Of a stretch of DNA of 46,138 bases, positions 1-8,173 are shown piece after piece. Origin of the DNA: CAXSDR01 sp964236445 (GTDB lineage Bacteria > Actinomycetota > Actinomycetes > Motilibacterales > Motilibacteraceae); assembly GCA_964236445.1 (NCBI GenBank), contig CAXSDR010000018.1, forward strand, positions 1 through 46,138, read 5' to 3'. The notes beneath the pieces are model-generated. The model did not search any database and was not told where the DNA came from. It saw nothing but the letters and a program-made list of their open reading frames with translations. Position 1 is the first letter of the stretch. Each line of letters starts with the position of its first letter. The position numbers and the translations under genes are program-made.

Positions 1-17
1 GCGATGACACCTCTGAC

Positions 18-941
18 ATGGCAGACGACCGGGCGGCCGACGACGCGTTCGAGGCATACCTCGCCGGAGGTGGCCAACCGGACGGTCCGGCGCGGAGCGG
101 CATGGCTGACCTGAGCGGGTTCGCGCAAGCGGTGAAAGCCGCCTCGAGCCGCGCCCCCGAGCCGAGCGCCGGCCTGGCTTCGTTATTCGCCAGCGGCAGT
201 CCCGGTCCGGGACGCGCGGAGGTCTTCGCTCCGCGCAAGGGGACTCCTGGCCCACCTGGGCGGGGCCGGCGCGGGATGGTTCCCGTCCTACTCCGTGCAA
301 CGGCCAGGCTGCTCGGAGCGGGTGCGCTGGCCCAGGCCGCGTTGGGCGTGTCACTCGCCCTCGCCGGTGTGACCGGGGCCGCGAGCGCCGACCTGCTGCC
401 TGGCCGCGTCCAGGACCGGGTCGCGACGGTCGTCGAGGCCGTCTCGCCGCTGGAGGTCCCGCACGCGGCGCGTCACCCCGCTGTGGTTCCTCAGAAGACC
501 AAGCGCGTCGGTCCTGCGGGGACGCGCGCCCCGAGCCCGCGACCGGAGCTCTCGCGCAAGCCGGACGCCGGCGTACGCAGGGCACCGGTCCCCGAAGGCC
601 GCCCAGCGGGAAGGCCGAGCTGGGCGCCCTGGCCCACGTGGACGTCGAGTCCTCGTGCGACGACGCCGAGTCGCGGGACCGACCGACCGGGCCACGGCCG
701 TCGCGACGCGACGGCACCGCCACGGCCAGGACGGACCGACCTCCTGCCCGCTGGCCCCACACCACTTCCGAGCAGTCAGCCGCACGGTCGCCAGCGTGAC
801 GGGCGCTCTGGCCCCTCGCGAAGGTGGGGAGCTGAGCCGTCGCGGTCAGCGGCTGCGTCGGCTGATCCCGCTCCGGCCGCCCCGCCCGTCCCGAGTCCGT
901 TTCCGACGAGGCCGTACCCCTTGCCCAGTCCTGGGCGATGA
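18..941 (+). CDS. Anti-sigma-factor-like single-pass membrane protein
   Basis: I infer a membrane-bound anti-sigma factor of the RsdA type. The first ~65 residues have the layout seen in such proteins: an acidic start, then a FEAYLAGG-like and an FAQAVKAASS-like helix followed by a PxPSAGLASLFA segment. One hydrophobic stretch at about residues 90-120 follows a basic RGRRG segment and should cross the membrane. The rest is a low-complexity Pro/Arg/Ser tail. The ATG lies 1-2 bases after TGA triplets at 5-7 and 14-16, so an upstream gene, possibly the cognate sigma factor, may end just outside the window. The C-terminal third is compositionally poor, and a frameshift there cannot be excluded because a neighbouring frame is also open. 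Confidence 0.55.
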   Translation: MADDRAADDAFEAYLAGGGQPDGPARSGMADLSGFAQAVKAASSRAPEPSAGLASLFASGSPGPGRAEVFAPRKGTPGPPGRGRRGMVPVLLRATARLLGAGALAQAALGVSLALAGVTGAASADLLPGRVQDRVATVVEAVSPLEVPHAARHPAVVPQKTKRVGPAGTRAPSPRPELSRKPDAGVRRAPVPEGRPAGRPSWAPWPTWTSSPRATTPSRGTDRPGHGRRDATAPPRPGRTDLLPAGPTPLPSSQPHGRQRDGRSGPSRRWGAEPSRSAAASADPAPAAPPVPSPFPTRPYPLPSPGR

Positions 942-1062
942 CAGTGGTGTCGACGGAAATCTTTTCCCCCGACCGCCAGAACGCCCCGTCGCAGGACGGG
1001 ACGCGAAGCCACGGGTTGCCTCCACACGGAGCTACCCAGCGACTGAAAGGCATGACCGCCAT

Positions 1063-1689
1063 ATGCGTAAGCCCTTGCTCATCCCGCTGTTCGTCGCGGC
1101 CGCCGTCGCACTGCCTGTCGCGCCTGCCCTGGCGCACGGCTCGCACGATGGACCGTTCCCGGTCGCCACAGGTTCCGACGCGGCGCACATCCGTCCCACG
1201 GCGTCCGGCACGGCCGTGCCTTGGTCCCACCGTCGGGACGGGGAGCGCGCTGACCGCGGAATCGTCTATGTCGGGCAGATCTCGGCCATCGACCTGGTCC
1301 ACTCCACGCTGACGCTGAGCACCTCCGATCGCAAGGAGCACGCCGGAGTCCCGACGACTGTGGTCGTGGCCATCCCGGCCAACGCGGTTATCCGCCGCGC
1401 AAACGCAACCGTGACCCTGGCCTCGCTCCTGGTCGGCGATCGGGTCGTCGTCGGGGGTACGCGTGCCGCCGGTGTCGTGACCGTGCAAAGCGTGACGGTC
1501 GTGCCGGGGCACAAGCGCTGCCCGAAGCCGAGCCCCACACCCAGCGTCACCGCCACGCCGAGTGTCACGCCTACGCCGAGTGTCACGCCTACGCCGAGTG
1601 TCACGCCTACGCCGAGTGTCACGCCTACGCCGAGTGTCACGCCGACGCCGAGTGTCACGCCGACGCCCCCGGTGGCCTCGCGCGCGTGA
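1063..1689 (+). CDS. Secreted DUF5666-like protein with SVTPTP repeat tail
   Basis: The protein starts with a clear signal peptide (MRKPLLIPLF, a hydrophobic core, then an ALAHG cleavage region near residue 25). A compact beta-rich domain follows at about residues 65-150, with the phrases YVGQISAID, TLTLSTSD and LLVGDRVVVGG, resembling DUF5666 or OB-like domains. The tail is tandem SVTPTP. The ATG at 1063 is preferred because it opens the signal peptide and has GAAAGG 12 bases upstream; the frame is open further upstream but that part looks non-coding. The product is probably exported and anchored or displayed through the Pro/Thr tail. The exact role is unknown. Confidence 0.7.
   Translation: MRKPLLIPLFVAAAVALPVAPALAHGSHDGPFPVATGSDAAHIRPTASGTAVPWSHRRDGERADRGIVYVGQISAIDLVHSTLTLSTSDRKEHAGVPTTVVVAIPANAVIRRANATVTLASLLVGDRVVVGGTRAAGVVTVQSVTVVPGHKRCPKPSPTPSVTATPSVTPTPSVTPTPSVTPTPSVTPTPSVTPTPSVTPTPPVASRA
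1537..1662 (+). repeat. 18-bp coding tandem repeat (SVTPTP)
   Basis: Six consecutive 18-bp units run from 1555 to 1662. The first four are identical (ACGCCGAGTGTCACGCCT); the last two differ only in the final base. A degenerate unit precedes them at 1537-1554. Each unit encodes TPSVTP, so the array can gain or lose units without breaking the frame. Confidence 0.95.
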
Positions 1690-1726
1690 TCCCGCGGATC
1701 CGCTGCTGACCAGCAGCGGTCAGATC

Positions 1727-1770
1727 CCAACAGGTCGGCGCCACCCCCGGGTGCCGGCCTGTTGGCTTTC
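1727..1770. terminator. Terminator hairpin between convergent genes
   Basis: CCAACAGG at 1727-1734 pairs with CCTGTTGG at 1758-1765, and the stem extends inward through GC-rich bases. A short CTTTCT tract follows on the + strand. It lies between the DUF5666 gene and the convergent TetR gene. A second perfect palindrome, CGCTGCTG-AC-CAGCAGCG, sits just upstream at 1701-1718. Confidence 0.65.
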
Positions 1771-1791
1771 TCCGGCTCAGCCCGACACGCC

Positions 1792-2355
1792 TCACACCTC
1801 GGCGGTGAGCTCCCGCAGCGCGTCGAGCGTCTCGTCGATGCACCGAGCGAGTTCCCCGGACGATGCGGCGATCCACTTCTCGAAGCCGATCCGAAACACC
1901 GTCACCCCTGTCTCCGCCGCCAAGGCCGCTGCCGGGTCGGCGATGCCGCGTAGGCGCAGGGCCCACGCCGCCGCCGTCCCGAGCGATCCCAGCTTGAGCA
2001 GCTCACGTTCCTGCAAGGAAGTGTTCGCCGCGATCGTGGCCGCGCGCAGACGCGCGTAGTCGCGGCGACCCTCCAGAAGCGAGGCGGCGGCCCCGAAGGC
2101 ACCGACGACCGTCTCGAGGGGAGCCAGCGAGGCAGGTGCGGCGATGATCGCGTCCACCACCCGGGTCTGCAGCTCGGGCGAACCGACGAACAGGACCTCG
2201 CGCTTGTCGGTGAAGTACCGGAAGAACGTGCGTTCGGTGACGCCGGCTCGTTCGGCGATGTCTGCGACGGTCGTCTGTTCGTATCCGGCGTCGGCATAGA
2301 GCTCGAGCGCTGCTTGCGCCAGTCGGCCGCGCGCGTCCGGTTGCCATCGTCCCAC
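1792..2355 (-). CDS. TetR family transcriptional regulator
   Basis: The 187-residue length is typical of TetR repressors. The N-terminal DNA-binding domain is clear: an opening helix (RLAQAALELYADAGYEQT), then VADIAERAGVTERTFFRYF as the helix-turn-helix at about residues 28-47, followed by the TDKREVLF helix. The rest is the helical ligand-binding and dimerisation domain. The gene is divergent from the NAD-dependent epimerase-like gene at 2438 with an 82-bp shared control region, so it most likely represses that gene and itself. A 90-bp near-copy of its HTH-coding part lies beyond the epimerase gene at 3388-3477. Confidence 0.92.
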   Translation of the reverse strand: MGRWQPDARGRLAQAALELYADAGYEQTTVADIAERAGVTERTFFRYFTDKREVLFVGSPELQTRVVDAIIAAPASLAPLETVVGAFGAAASLLEGRRDYARLRAATIAANTSLQERELLKLGSLGTAAAWALRLRGIADPAAALAAETGVTVFRIGFEKWIAASSGELARCIDETLDALRELTAEV

Positions 2356-2437
2356 GCAGCGGAGTCTAGTGATGACAGTGCCTGACGTGACCTGTTAACG
2401 TGCATGGCAGTCCCTGACATCAGGAGGTGTCTGTCTC
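2356..2437. promoter_or_regulatory. TetR/SDR divergent control region
   Basis: This 82-bp region carries both divergent promoters. It contains an 11-bp direct repeat with one mismatch: CAGTGCCTGAC at 2376-2386 and CAGTCCCTGAC at 2408-2418, 32 bp apart (about three helical turns). A GTTAAC palindrome lies between them. AGGAGG at 2422-2427 is the ribosome-binding site for the gene at 2438. The repeats are candidate TetR operators by position only. Confidence 0.4.
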
Positions 2438-3337
2438 ATGCGTGTCTTCGTCACTGGCGCATCCGGCTGGATCGGCTCGGCTGTCGTCGCGCAACTGCTC
2501 ACCGCCGGGCACCACGTCGTCGGGCTGGCCCGCTCGGACGCCGCCGCCACGGCACTCGCCGCGGCAGGGGTGCAGGTGCGTCGCGGCAGCCTGGACGACC
2601 TGGAGAGCCTGCGCGCGGGCGCCCGAGACTCCGAGGGCGTCATCCATCTCGCCTTCAAGCACGACTTCGCCGACTTCGCCGGTGCCGGACGCACCGAGCG
2701 GGCGGCCGTCGAGGCGATTGCTGAGACCCTCGCCGGAACCGATTTCCCTCTTCTGGTTGCGTCCGGCGTCGCCCTGGTCACGCCCGGCCGCGTCGCCACA
2801 GAGCGCGACCCGGCAGCGACGAGCGGTCCGCAGGCTCCCCGTGGAGGAAGCGAGGAACTCGCGCTGGGCTACGCCGGGCGCGGCGTGCGGTCCGTCGGCC
2901 TGCGGTTCGCTCCGACCGTGCACGGAGACGGCGACCACGGATTCGTCGCGACCCTGGTGAACATCGCGCGGGAGAAGGGCGTGTCCGGCTACATCGGCGA
3001 CGGCTCCAACCGCTGGCCCGCCGTTCACCGGTCCGACGCTGCCAGGCTGGCGGTTCTGGCACTCGAGAGGTCAGCGGGCGGCTCCGTCGTGCACGCGGTC
3101 GCCGAAGAGGGCGTGGCCACACGCGCGATCGCGGAAGCGATCGGTCAGCAGCTGGACGTTCCCGTGACCTCCGTCGAACCCGAGGCCGCGGCCGAACACT
3201 TCGGCTGGATCGCCGCGTTCTTCGCGCTCGACGTGCCCGCGTCCAGCGCGATCACGCGCCAGCTGCTGGCCTGGACGCCCACGGGCGCCGGACTTCTCGA
3301 GGACCTGGCGGCCGGCTATTACACCGGTGCGGCCTGA
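2438..3337 (+). CDS. NAD(P)-dependent epimerase/SDR family oxidoreductase
   Basis: This is an extended (atypical) short-chain dehydrogenase of 299 residues. It starts directly with the Rossmann motif VTGASGWIGSAV (GxxGxxG) at about residues 5-17, followed by beta-2 with GLARSD and the VRRGSLDDLESL segment. The substrate region contains GLRFAPTVHGDGDHGF, typical of NAD-dependent epimerase/dehydratase family members found beside TetR genes. The usual YxxxK pair is not conserved in obvious form: the region reads GGSEELALGYAGRG. The start has AGGAGG 10 bases upstream. It is probably controlled by the divergent TetR protein; its substrate is unknown. Confidence 0.88.
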   Translation: MRVFVTGASGWIGSAVVAQLLTAGHHVVGLARSDAAATALAAAGVQVRRGSLDDLESLRAGARDSEGVIHLAFKHDFADFAGAGRTERAAVEAIAETLAGTDFPLLVASGVALVTPGRVATERDPAATSGPQAPRGGSEELALGYAGRGVRSVGLRFAPTVHGDGDHGFVATLVNIAREKGVSGYIGDGSNRWPAVHRSDAARLAVLALERSAGGSVVHAVAEEGVATRAIAEAIGQQLDVPVTSVEPEAAAEHFGWIAAFFALDVPASSAITRQLLAWTPTGAGLLEDLAAGYYTGAA

Positions 3338-3387
3338 AGGGCGAAAGTTTGTCGTGTCCGAGGCTGCCGTCCTTATGCACGGTCGGA

Positions 3388-3477
3388 GCGAACCGATGAA
3401 CAGGACCTCGCGTGTCGGTGAAGTACGGGAAGAACGTGCGTTCGGTGACCCCGGCTCGTTCGGCGATGTCGCGACGG
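3388..3477 (-). pseudogene. TetR HTH fragment (near-copy of 2178-2270)
   Basis: About 90 bp match the minus-strand TetR gene at 2178-2270 with only a few substitutions and two small deletions (2 nt near 3413 and 1 nt near 3470). Read with frameshifts it encodes AERAGVTERTFFPYFTD followed by REVLFIGS. There is no gene around it: on one side it ends in unrelated bases after the epimerase stop, on the other it joins directly to the cellulase relic. It is either a recombination footprint of the neighbouring tetR or the last piece of a second TetR gene. Confidence 0.8.
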
Positions 3478-4144
3478 GTGTCCTGCGCAGCATGGACTAC
3501 CTGCTCGGTCGCAACGCCCCGAACATCTCCTACGTCACGCGCTACGGCGACGTCACGAGCAAGAACCAGCACACGCGCATCTACTCGCACTCGCTGGACG
3601 CGAATCTGCCCAACCCGCCGGCCGGCTCGGTCGCGGGCGGTCCCAACAGCCACCCGAGCGACCCGGTCGCGGACGAGAAGCTGCAACCAGTTCTGCTACA
3701 TCGACGAGATCGGGTCCTACAGCACCAACGAGATCACGATCAACTGGAACGCGCCGCTCTCCTGGGTGTCCTCGTTCATCGCCGACCAGGACGTCGGTGG
3801 TCCCCGGTGTTCTCCCGGGCGACGGTTCGCTACCACGCGGTCTCGACCTCGCCCGGTCACTTCGCCGCCGCAGTACGCCTCAGCAACACCGGCTCGCAGC
3901 CGCTGCACGGCCGGGCCGTGCAGTTCGCGCTCACCGGTGCCCAGCAGGTGGTCGGCAGCGGTGTCGGAGCCACGGTCACGCAGAACGGCTCCTGGGTGAC
4001 GCCACGAGCCAGGCCTGGAACGCCGCGCCGGCGGTCCATCGGTCGACAGCGTTCGCCTTTGCGGGCACGACGTCATGAGCGAACCCGGCGCCCGAGCAGT
4101 TCTGGCTGAACGGTGTGCCGACCGTGCGGCCCAGCGTGGGCTGA
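3477..4144 (+). pseudogene. GH9 endoglucanase-CBM2 C-terminal fragment
   Basis: Joining three frames gives the end of a family 9 cellulase. GVLRSMDYLLGRN opens it, then YVTRYGDV, NQHTRIYSHSLD, and AGGPNSHPSDPV. After a frameshift near 3683 comes CNQFCYIDEIGSYSTNEI, the region with the GH9 catalytic Asp/Glu context, ending in WNAPLSWVSSFIAD. After another shift near 3800 follows a CBM2-like module (STSPGHFAAAVRLSNTGS, then GSWVT); after a third near 4000, ATSQAWNAA; then an in-frame TGA at 4076-4078 and the typical C-terminus NPAPEQFWLNG. The 5' part and secretion signal are missing. The gene is clearly dead; it suggests cellulolytic ancestry or transfer from a cellulolytic actinobacterium. 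Confidence 0.85.
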
Positions 4145-4239
4145 CGGACCAGCGGGCCAGCACCCGGAACACCGAGTGGACCCAGACTGGGGCCACGCGC
4201 CTGTCGTGACCGGCAACCGCGTCGCGCTCACACCACCGC

Positions 4240-5274
4240 TCAGCGCGGCACGAGCGCATCGAACTGCTGCAGCTGGTTGCGGGTGCGTGGCTCAGCCTCT
4301 GGTCCTACGGAGATCTCGATGTGACCCTGTGAGTCGACGGCGACGCCGCCGACCGGCAGTGCGGCACTGGAGCCGTAGGGCCGGAAGGCCACCAGGAAGC
4401 CGCCGCCGGCGGTGAAGACCGAGAGCCGGCTGCCCGCGTACTCGGTGACGTAGACGCGTCCTTGCGTGTCGACCGTGATGCCCGTCGGCTCGCGCAGCTG
4501 GCCGAGCTCGACCCCTCCACTGCCGAACGACCGCAGCAGCCGCCCGGTCAGCGTGAACACCTCGACCCGGTCGTTGCCGGTGTCGGCGACAAACACGTTG
4601 CCCCGCCAGACGCTCACGCCCATCGGCGTGCGTGTCTGGCCGTTCGCGCGGCCCTTGGCACCCCAGGCTCGCAGAAGCACCCCCTGCGCAGTGAAGGTCT
4701 GAACGCGACTGGTCTCGGCGTCAGCGACGTAGACGTTGCCCGCAGCATCCACGGCGATCGAGGCGGGATTCAGGAACTGACCGTCGGCAGTGCCGCGCGT
4801 GCCCCAGGCGCGGATGAACGACCCGTCACGGCCGAACTGCTGCACCCGGGCGTTCGCTGGGTCCGTGACATAGACCGACTGCGCATCGGGCGCCAGCGCG
4901 ATGCCCTTGCGTCCGGGACCGAACTGGCCAGGACCGGTCCCGGCCGTTCCCCAGCTGTTAGCCGGGCCCCCATAGGCGTTGACCTCCGTGACGACGGGCC
5001 CCGAGTCGGCCGTGAACCTGACGCCGTCGGCTGCGGCGACAGACGCCGGGTCCGTTGGTGCGGGCCAGGCCTCACCGCCGGTCCACGTCTTGTGCAGCAA
5101 GGTCGGCGCGTAGTAGTGGGATGTGGGCACGGAGAATCGCTGCACCCGGTCGTTGCCGCGGTCGGCAATGTCGATCCCGCCCGTGCGGTCGACGGCAATG
5201 TCGCTGGGAGACAGCAGCTGCCCCGACCCCGAGCCAGGGGCGCCCACGGGACGATGGCTAGTTGTGCTGACCAC
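4240..5274 (-). CDS. NHL-repeat beta-propeller protein, probably 5'-truncated
   Basis: At least five NHL repeats are visible, each with a phrase like GQFLNPASIAVDAAGNVYVAD followed by xRVQxF. These fold as a beta-propeller, generally for extracytoplasmic binding or ring-opening enzymes. The product lacks a signal peptide, and the first repeat is already under way at residue ~10 (GQLLSPSDIAVD), although secreted relatives have a leader. The frame is open upstream to a TAG but offers no other good start, and the GTG at 5274 has no visible ribosome-binding site. A middle stretch (about residues 50-110) departs from the repeat pattern. I therefore think the 5' end has been lost; the remainder is uninterrupted. 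Confidence 0.7.
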   Translation of the reverse strand: MVSTTSHRPVGAPGSGSGQLLSPSDIAVDRTGGIDIADRGNDRVQRFSVPTSHYYAPTLLHKTWTGGEAWPAPTDPASVAAADGVRFTADSGPVVTEVNAYGGPANSWGTAGTGPGQFGPGRKGIALAPDAQSVYVTDPANARVQQFGRDGSFIRAWGTRGTADGQFLNPASIAVDAAGNVYVADAETSRVQTFTAQGVLLRAWGAKGRANGQTRTPMGVSVWRGNVFVADTGNDRVEVFTLTGRLLRSFGSGGVELGQLREPTGITVDTQGRVYVTEYAGSRLSVFTAGGGFLVAFRPYGSSAALPVGGVAVDSQGHIEISVGPEAEPRTRNQLQQFDALVPR

Positions 5275-6090
5275 GCACGATTCGTACGGCGCGTCGTCGT
5301 GACGCGGGGAGGACCCTTTGAGTGAGGCCTGGCTTGCACCAGCTTCACCGACTCGGAGGTCCTCTTGCCGACGCTAGCGCTTCATCGGCCCCTCCTGGCC
5401 GACTGACTTTCGCCCGTTGCATCCTGGTCGGCCGGTCGGCCGGTTGGCCGGTGCGCCGGGCCGGCGGAACGGTTCCAAGGCTGTGCCGGCGACCGGGAAC
5501 CTCTGGTCGCGCGGGCTGAGCGTCGCTTCGGACTCATGAACTGACCCGCTGGCGATCCACGACCGGCAGCCGCCAACGGCGCTGCCCGACACCGACACCG
5601 CAGCCCCTGACCGCAAGACGGTGTACCTATGGCGCAACCCGCGTGGCCGGGCGGATCGGTCATCGCCCCCCGCACGCACGCATCGATCGTCGGGCGGCGG
5701 GTCCTGACCCGACAAGGCGAACCGCAGATCGCGGATCGCGGATCGAAACCTCGCGACCCGCCGCCGGATCCGCAGCAAGGTCCGCCCCTACGAACGCGAA
5801 CCGCCATGGCGAGCGGTAGATACGCGGCCGAACCCCCGCCGGCGGCGGCTGCAGCGCGGGAGTCCCTCGACAGCAGGGACCCCGGCAGGATGAGGTAGCA
5901 AGGACACCGCCTGAGCCCGTTGCCTTTCGTGCCGGCAGGATGAACCCCTTAGGCAGCGACGACGACGGGCTCACCGTCATGCCAGTGTGGGCCGACACCT
6001 CGCCCACGGCGATGCGGCAGAGCGGCGCCCAACTCGCGCGGCGTTCTGCTCACGGACCAAGACTGGGCGCCAGCCCGAAGCAGATCAACC
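5275..6090. other. Gene-poor stretch, no recognisable product
   Basis: About 800 bp with only short open frames of implausible composition on both strands. I recognise no domain. It contains short repeats (8-bp units at 5426-5457; GATCGCG repeats near 5728-5745). A weak minus-strand resemblance to a Phd-type antitoxin between about 5950 and 6060 (RELGAAL ... GEPVVVAA) is too short to call. It fits the decay seen in the rest of 3.4-11.7 kb. Confidence 0.5.
5426..5457. repeat. Four 8-bp tandem units (GGTCGGCC-like)
   Basis: GGTCGGCC occurs twice, then GGTTGGCC and GGTGCGCC, directly adjacent. It lies in non-coding DNA. No function is evident. Confidence 0.8.
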
Positions 6091-6684
6091 ATGACCTCGA
6101 CCCTCGCCGCGGTTCGCCAGGATGACTGGGACGGCCGTGACCTGAGCGACGAGTCGCACGAGGGAATTCGCTTCGTCGACCTGGACCTCAGCGAGGTGCG
6201 GAACTTGCGCAGCACCTTCACCGCGTGCAACTTCGCCGGCGTTCGCCTCAACGCCTCGATGCACGAGGGTGCGGCGTTCCTCGGCTGCCACTTCGTGCGC
6301 TGCACGTTCTTCGACGCGGCCTTCGACGGCTGCAAGGCCACTGGTAGCACGTTCGAGGACTGCTCTTTCGAGCTGGTACGCATCACCGGCGGCGACTGGT
6401 CGTTCGTGGGCCTGTCGCGGGCGCGGCTGAGCGGCATCCGGATTCACGACGCGCGCATGCGAGAGGCTGACCTGTCCGGCGCCCACCTCGACGGGGCAGT
6501 GCTACGTGGCGTCGACCTCTCAGGCGCCGACTTGCGCGAGGTCGACCTCACAGACGCCGACCTACGAGGCAGCGACCTGTCGTCACTCGACCCCCGCGCG
6601 GCGCTTCTGTCGGGCGCTCTCGTCACCTGGGAGCAAGCGGTGACCGTCGCGGGAACGCTCGGGCTCGACGTACGGCCGGAGTGA
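6091..6684 (+). CDS. Pentapeptide repeat protein
   Basis: The 197 residues are dominated by five-residue repeats of the A(D/N)LxX type: FVDLDLSEV, FTACNFAGV, then from about residue 125 ADLSGAHLDGAVLRGVDLSG and onward. Such proteins form a right-handed quadrilateral beta-helix. Some (Qnr, MfpA) mimic DNA and protect gyrase; others have unknown roles. Here the first half uses Cys/Phe-rich repeats (GCHFVRCTFFDAAF) and the second half canonical ones. The start ATG lacks a clear ribosome-binding site. It is one of the few intact genes in this decayed region. Function beyond the fold is not assignable. Confidence 0.85.
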   Translation: MTSTLAAVRQDDWDGRDLSDESHEGIRFVDLDLSEVRNLRSTFTACNFAGVRLNASMHEGAAFLGCHFVRCTFFDAAFDGCKATGSTFEDCSFELVRITGGDWSFVGLSRARLSGIRIHDARMREADLSGAHLDGAVLRGVDLSGADLREVDLTDADLRGSDLSSLDPRAALLSGALVTWEQAVTVAGTLGLDVRPE

Positions 6685-6860
6685 GCGCGCAGTCGGAGCG
6701 TCATGCACAGCTCAGCAAGCACAACGCGCAGCCTGGACGCTGACCACGGTACTAACGCCCGGATGGCCGTCGGCACCAGGACGTTTCCCGTAATTGTCGA
6801 TCCTGATCTGGAGCTGGACTCGGGCACGAACGCTCAGACCTGCGGCCTTCGCACCGCTAC

Positions 6861-7325
6861 ATGGGCGACGGGGTGCAGAACTACGCGCTGACGGTGGGGT
6901 CAGTCAACACCGCCATGGGCGTCGACGCCGCCCACTCGGGCGTCTATCGCGCGCTGTTGCAGTTCAGGGCACCCTCGAGGTACGGCGGACCGGAGGGTTC
7001 TTCTCCGCGCGCGTGGAGCGCCTCTACATCCGCGGCCGCGACCAGACCAAGCTGCTCGACGGGCTCAGCGGCCAGGTCGCCGAGGTCACAGCCGCTCTCG
7101 CCGCCGTCAACGCCAACGTGCCAGTGCGCGGCGTCTTGTGCTTCGTCGGCACCGAGCTGCCGTGGTTGGTGAGACGATCGCCGGCGTCCCGCTGGTCGGA
7201 CGCCGTGGGCTGGCCAAGCTGCTCAAGGGTGACGGCGACTTCGGCCCCGAGGACCGCGACGCCTCGCCCAGTACCTCGCCGCCCGCTTCCCACCGGCAAC
7301 CGCGGGGAAAACACCGACCGTGTGA
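6861..7325 (+). pseudogene. NERD-domain (nuclease-related) protein fragment
   Basis: Reading across frames gives a nuclease-related (NERD) domain. In frame from 6861: SVNTAMGVDAAHSGVY, a degraded match to the central NERD strand. After a shift near 6965: GTLEVRRTGGFFSARVERLY, then GRDQTKLLDGL and VPVRGVLCFVGTELPWL. After a shift near 7165: GETIAGVPLVGRRGLAKLL. After a shift near 7262: LAQYLAARFPPA and a stop at 7323-7325. NERD proteins are predicted to process nucleic acids. At least three frameshifts make this copy non-functional, and the N-terminus is not recognisable. Confidence 0.8.
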
Positions 7326-7391
7326 GCCCCGGCGCGAACGCGCTCTCGCCCTGGCCAGGACCCACCCACCCCTGTCGAAGGGTTCCACGAC

Positions 7392-8023
7392 ATGGCTCTG
7401 CCCAAGTTCGCCCCGTCCCGGTCTCGCTGACGCCGAGCAGGAGACGTTGACGCGCACCGCCGCCGTATCGCGCCTGGAGGTCCACGTCGCCAGCGTGGAC
7501 AAGATGGTCCGCGCCGGCATGCTGCCGCTGCCGATCACGGCCGCGTCCGTCGCCCGGTTCATCGGTCTGTCGAAGCTCGTGGTCGTCGAGGGCGCGCTCA
7601 CGGTGCTGCGCACCGACGCCCGCCAACCGGTCAACCCCGTCCGCAACCCCGACGACGACCGCGCCTTCATCGGGTTCCACGTCGAGCACAGCAACGAGGT
7701 GCTCGAGCAGACCAGCCTGCGCTGGTGGCGCTCGGATCCGACGCGTGTCCTGGACAACGAGCTGTTCGCCGTCACCGTCGTCAACTTCCCGGTCGCGGTC
7801 TACCGCGTGACCGAGCTCGTGGGGTCGACGTCGTACACCGGCGAGGAACACACGCGTCACCAATACGCGGGTGAGCCTGCTCGCCCGGGTGCACCCCGGC
7901 ATGGTGCCGTGGTACGCGGCGCCGATGGCGGGGCACCTCAAGCCGCTCGTCAAGCGGATCATGACCAGCCGCATCTCCGTCTCCTCCGGCGGGCCGATCG
8001 GGTACTTCGAGGCTGCGGCCTGA
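7392..8023 (+). pseudogene. Unknown protein gene with two frameshifts
   Basis: ATG at 7392 opens MALPKFAPSRSR, then hits TGA. Moving one frame near 7425 restores a long, well-composed sequence (LTRTAAVSRLEVHVASVDKM through FIGFHVEHSNEVLEQ and FAVTVVNFPVAVYRVTELVG). A second shift near 7870 gives LLARVHPGMVPWYAAPMAG and ends SSGGPIGYFEAAA with a stop at 8021-8023. The repaired product would be about 210 residues, apparently globular, with no signal peptide. I do not recognise the family. It follows the NERD relic in the same direction. Confidence 0.6.
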
Positions 8024-8173
8024 GCGATTCGCGAGGCTCGGTCGGTCACGCCTCGACAGGGGCGGGGCCGGCCGGGCCGCGGGGGCCCACTGAGCCGCCG
8101 CGGCCCCGCCGTGTCGTGGCTGCGCACACCCACAGGAGCAGGGCGTCGTGCCGCATGGCAGGCGGGTCGTGAT

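Noticed and set aside
1537..1662. CRISPR-like repeat array
   Set aside because: Units are contiguous, without spacers, and translate to a clean Pro/Thr repeat. No cas genes are present.
5949..6060. Possible Phd-type antitoxin on the minus strand
   Set aside because: A few phrases (RELGAAL, GEPVVVAA) resemble Phd/YefM, but they are short, need a poor context and have no start or toxin partner.
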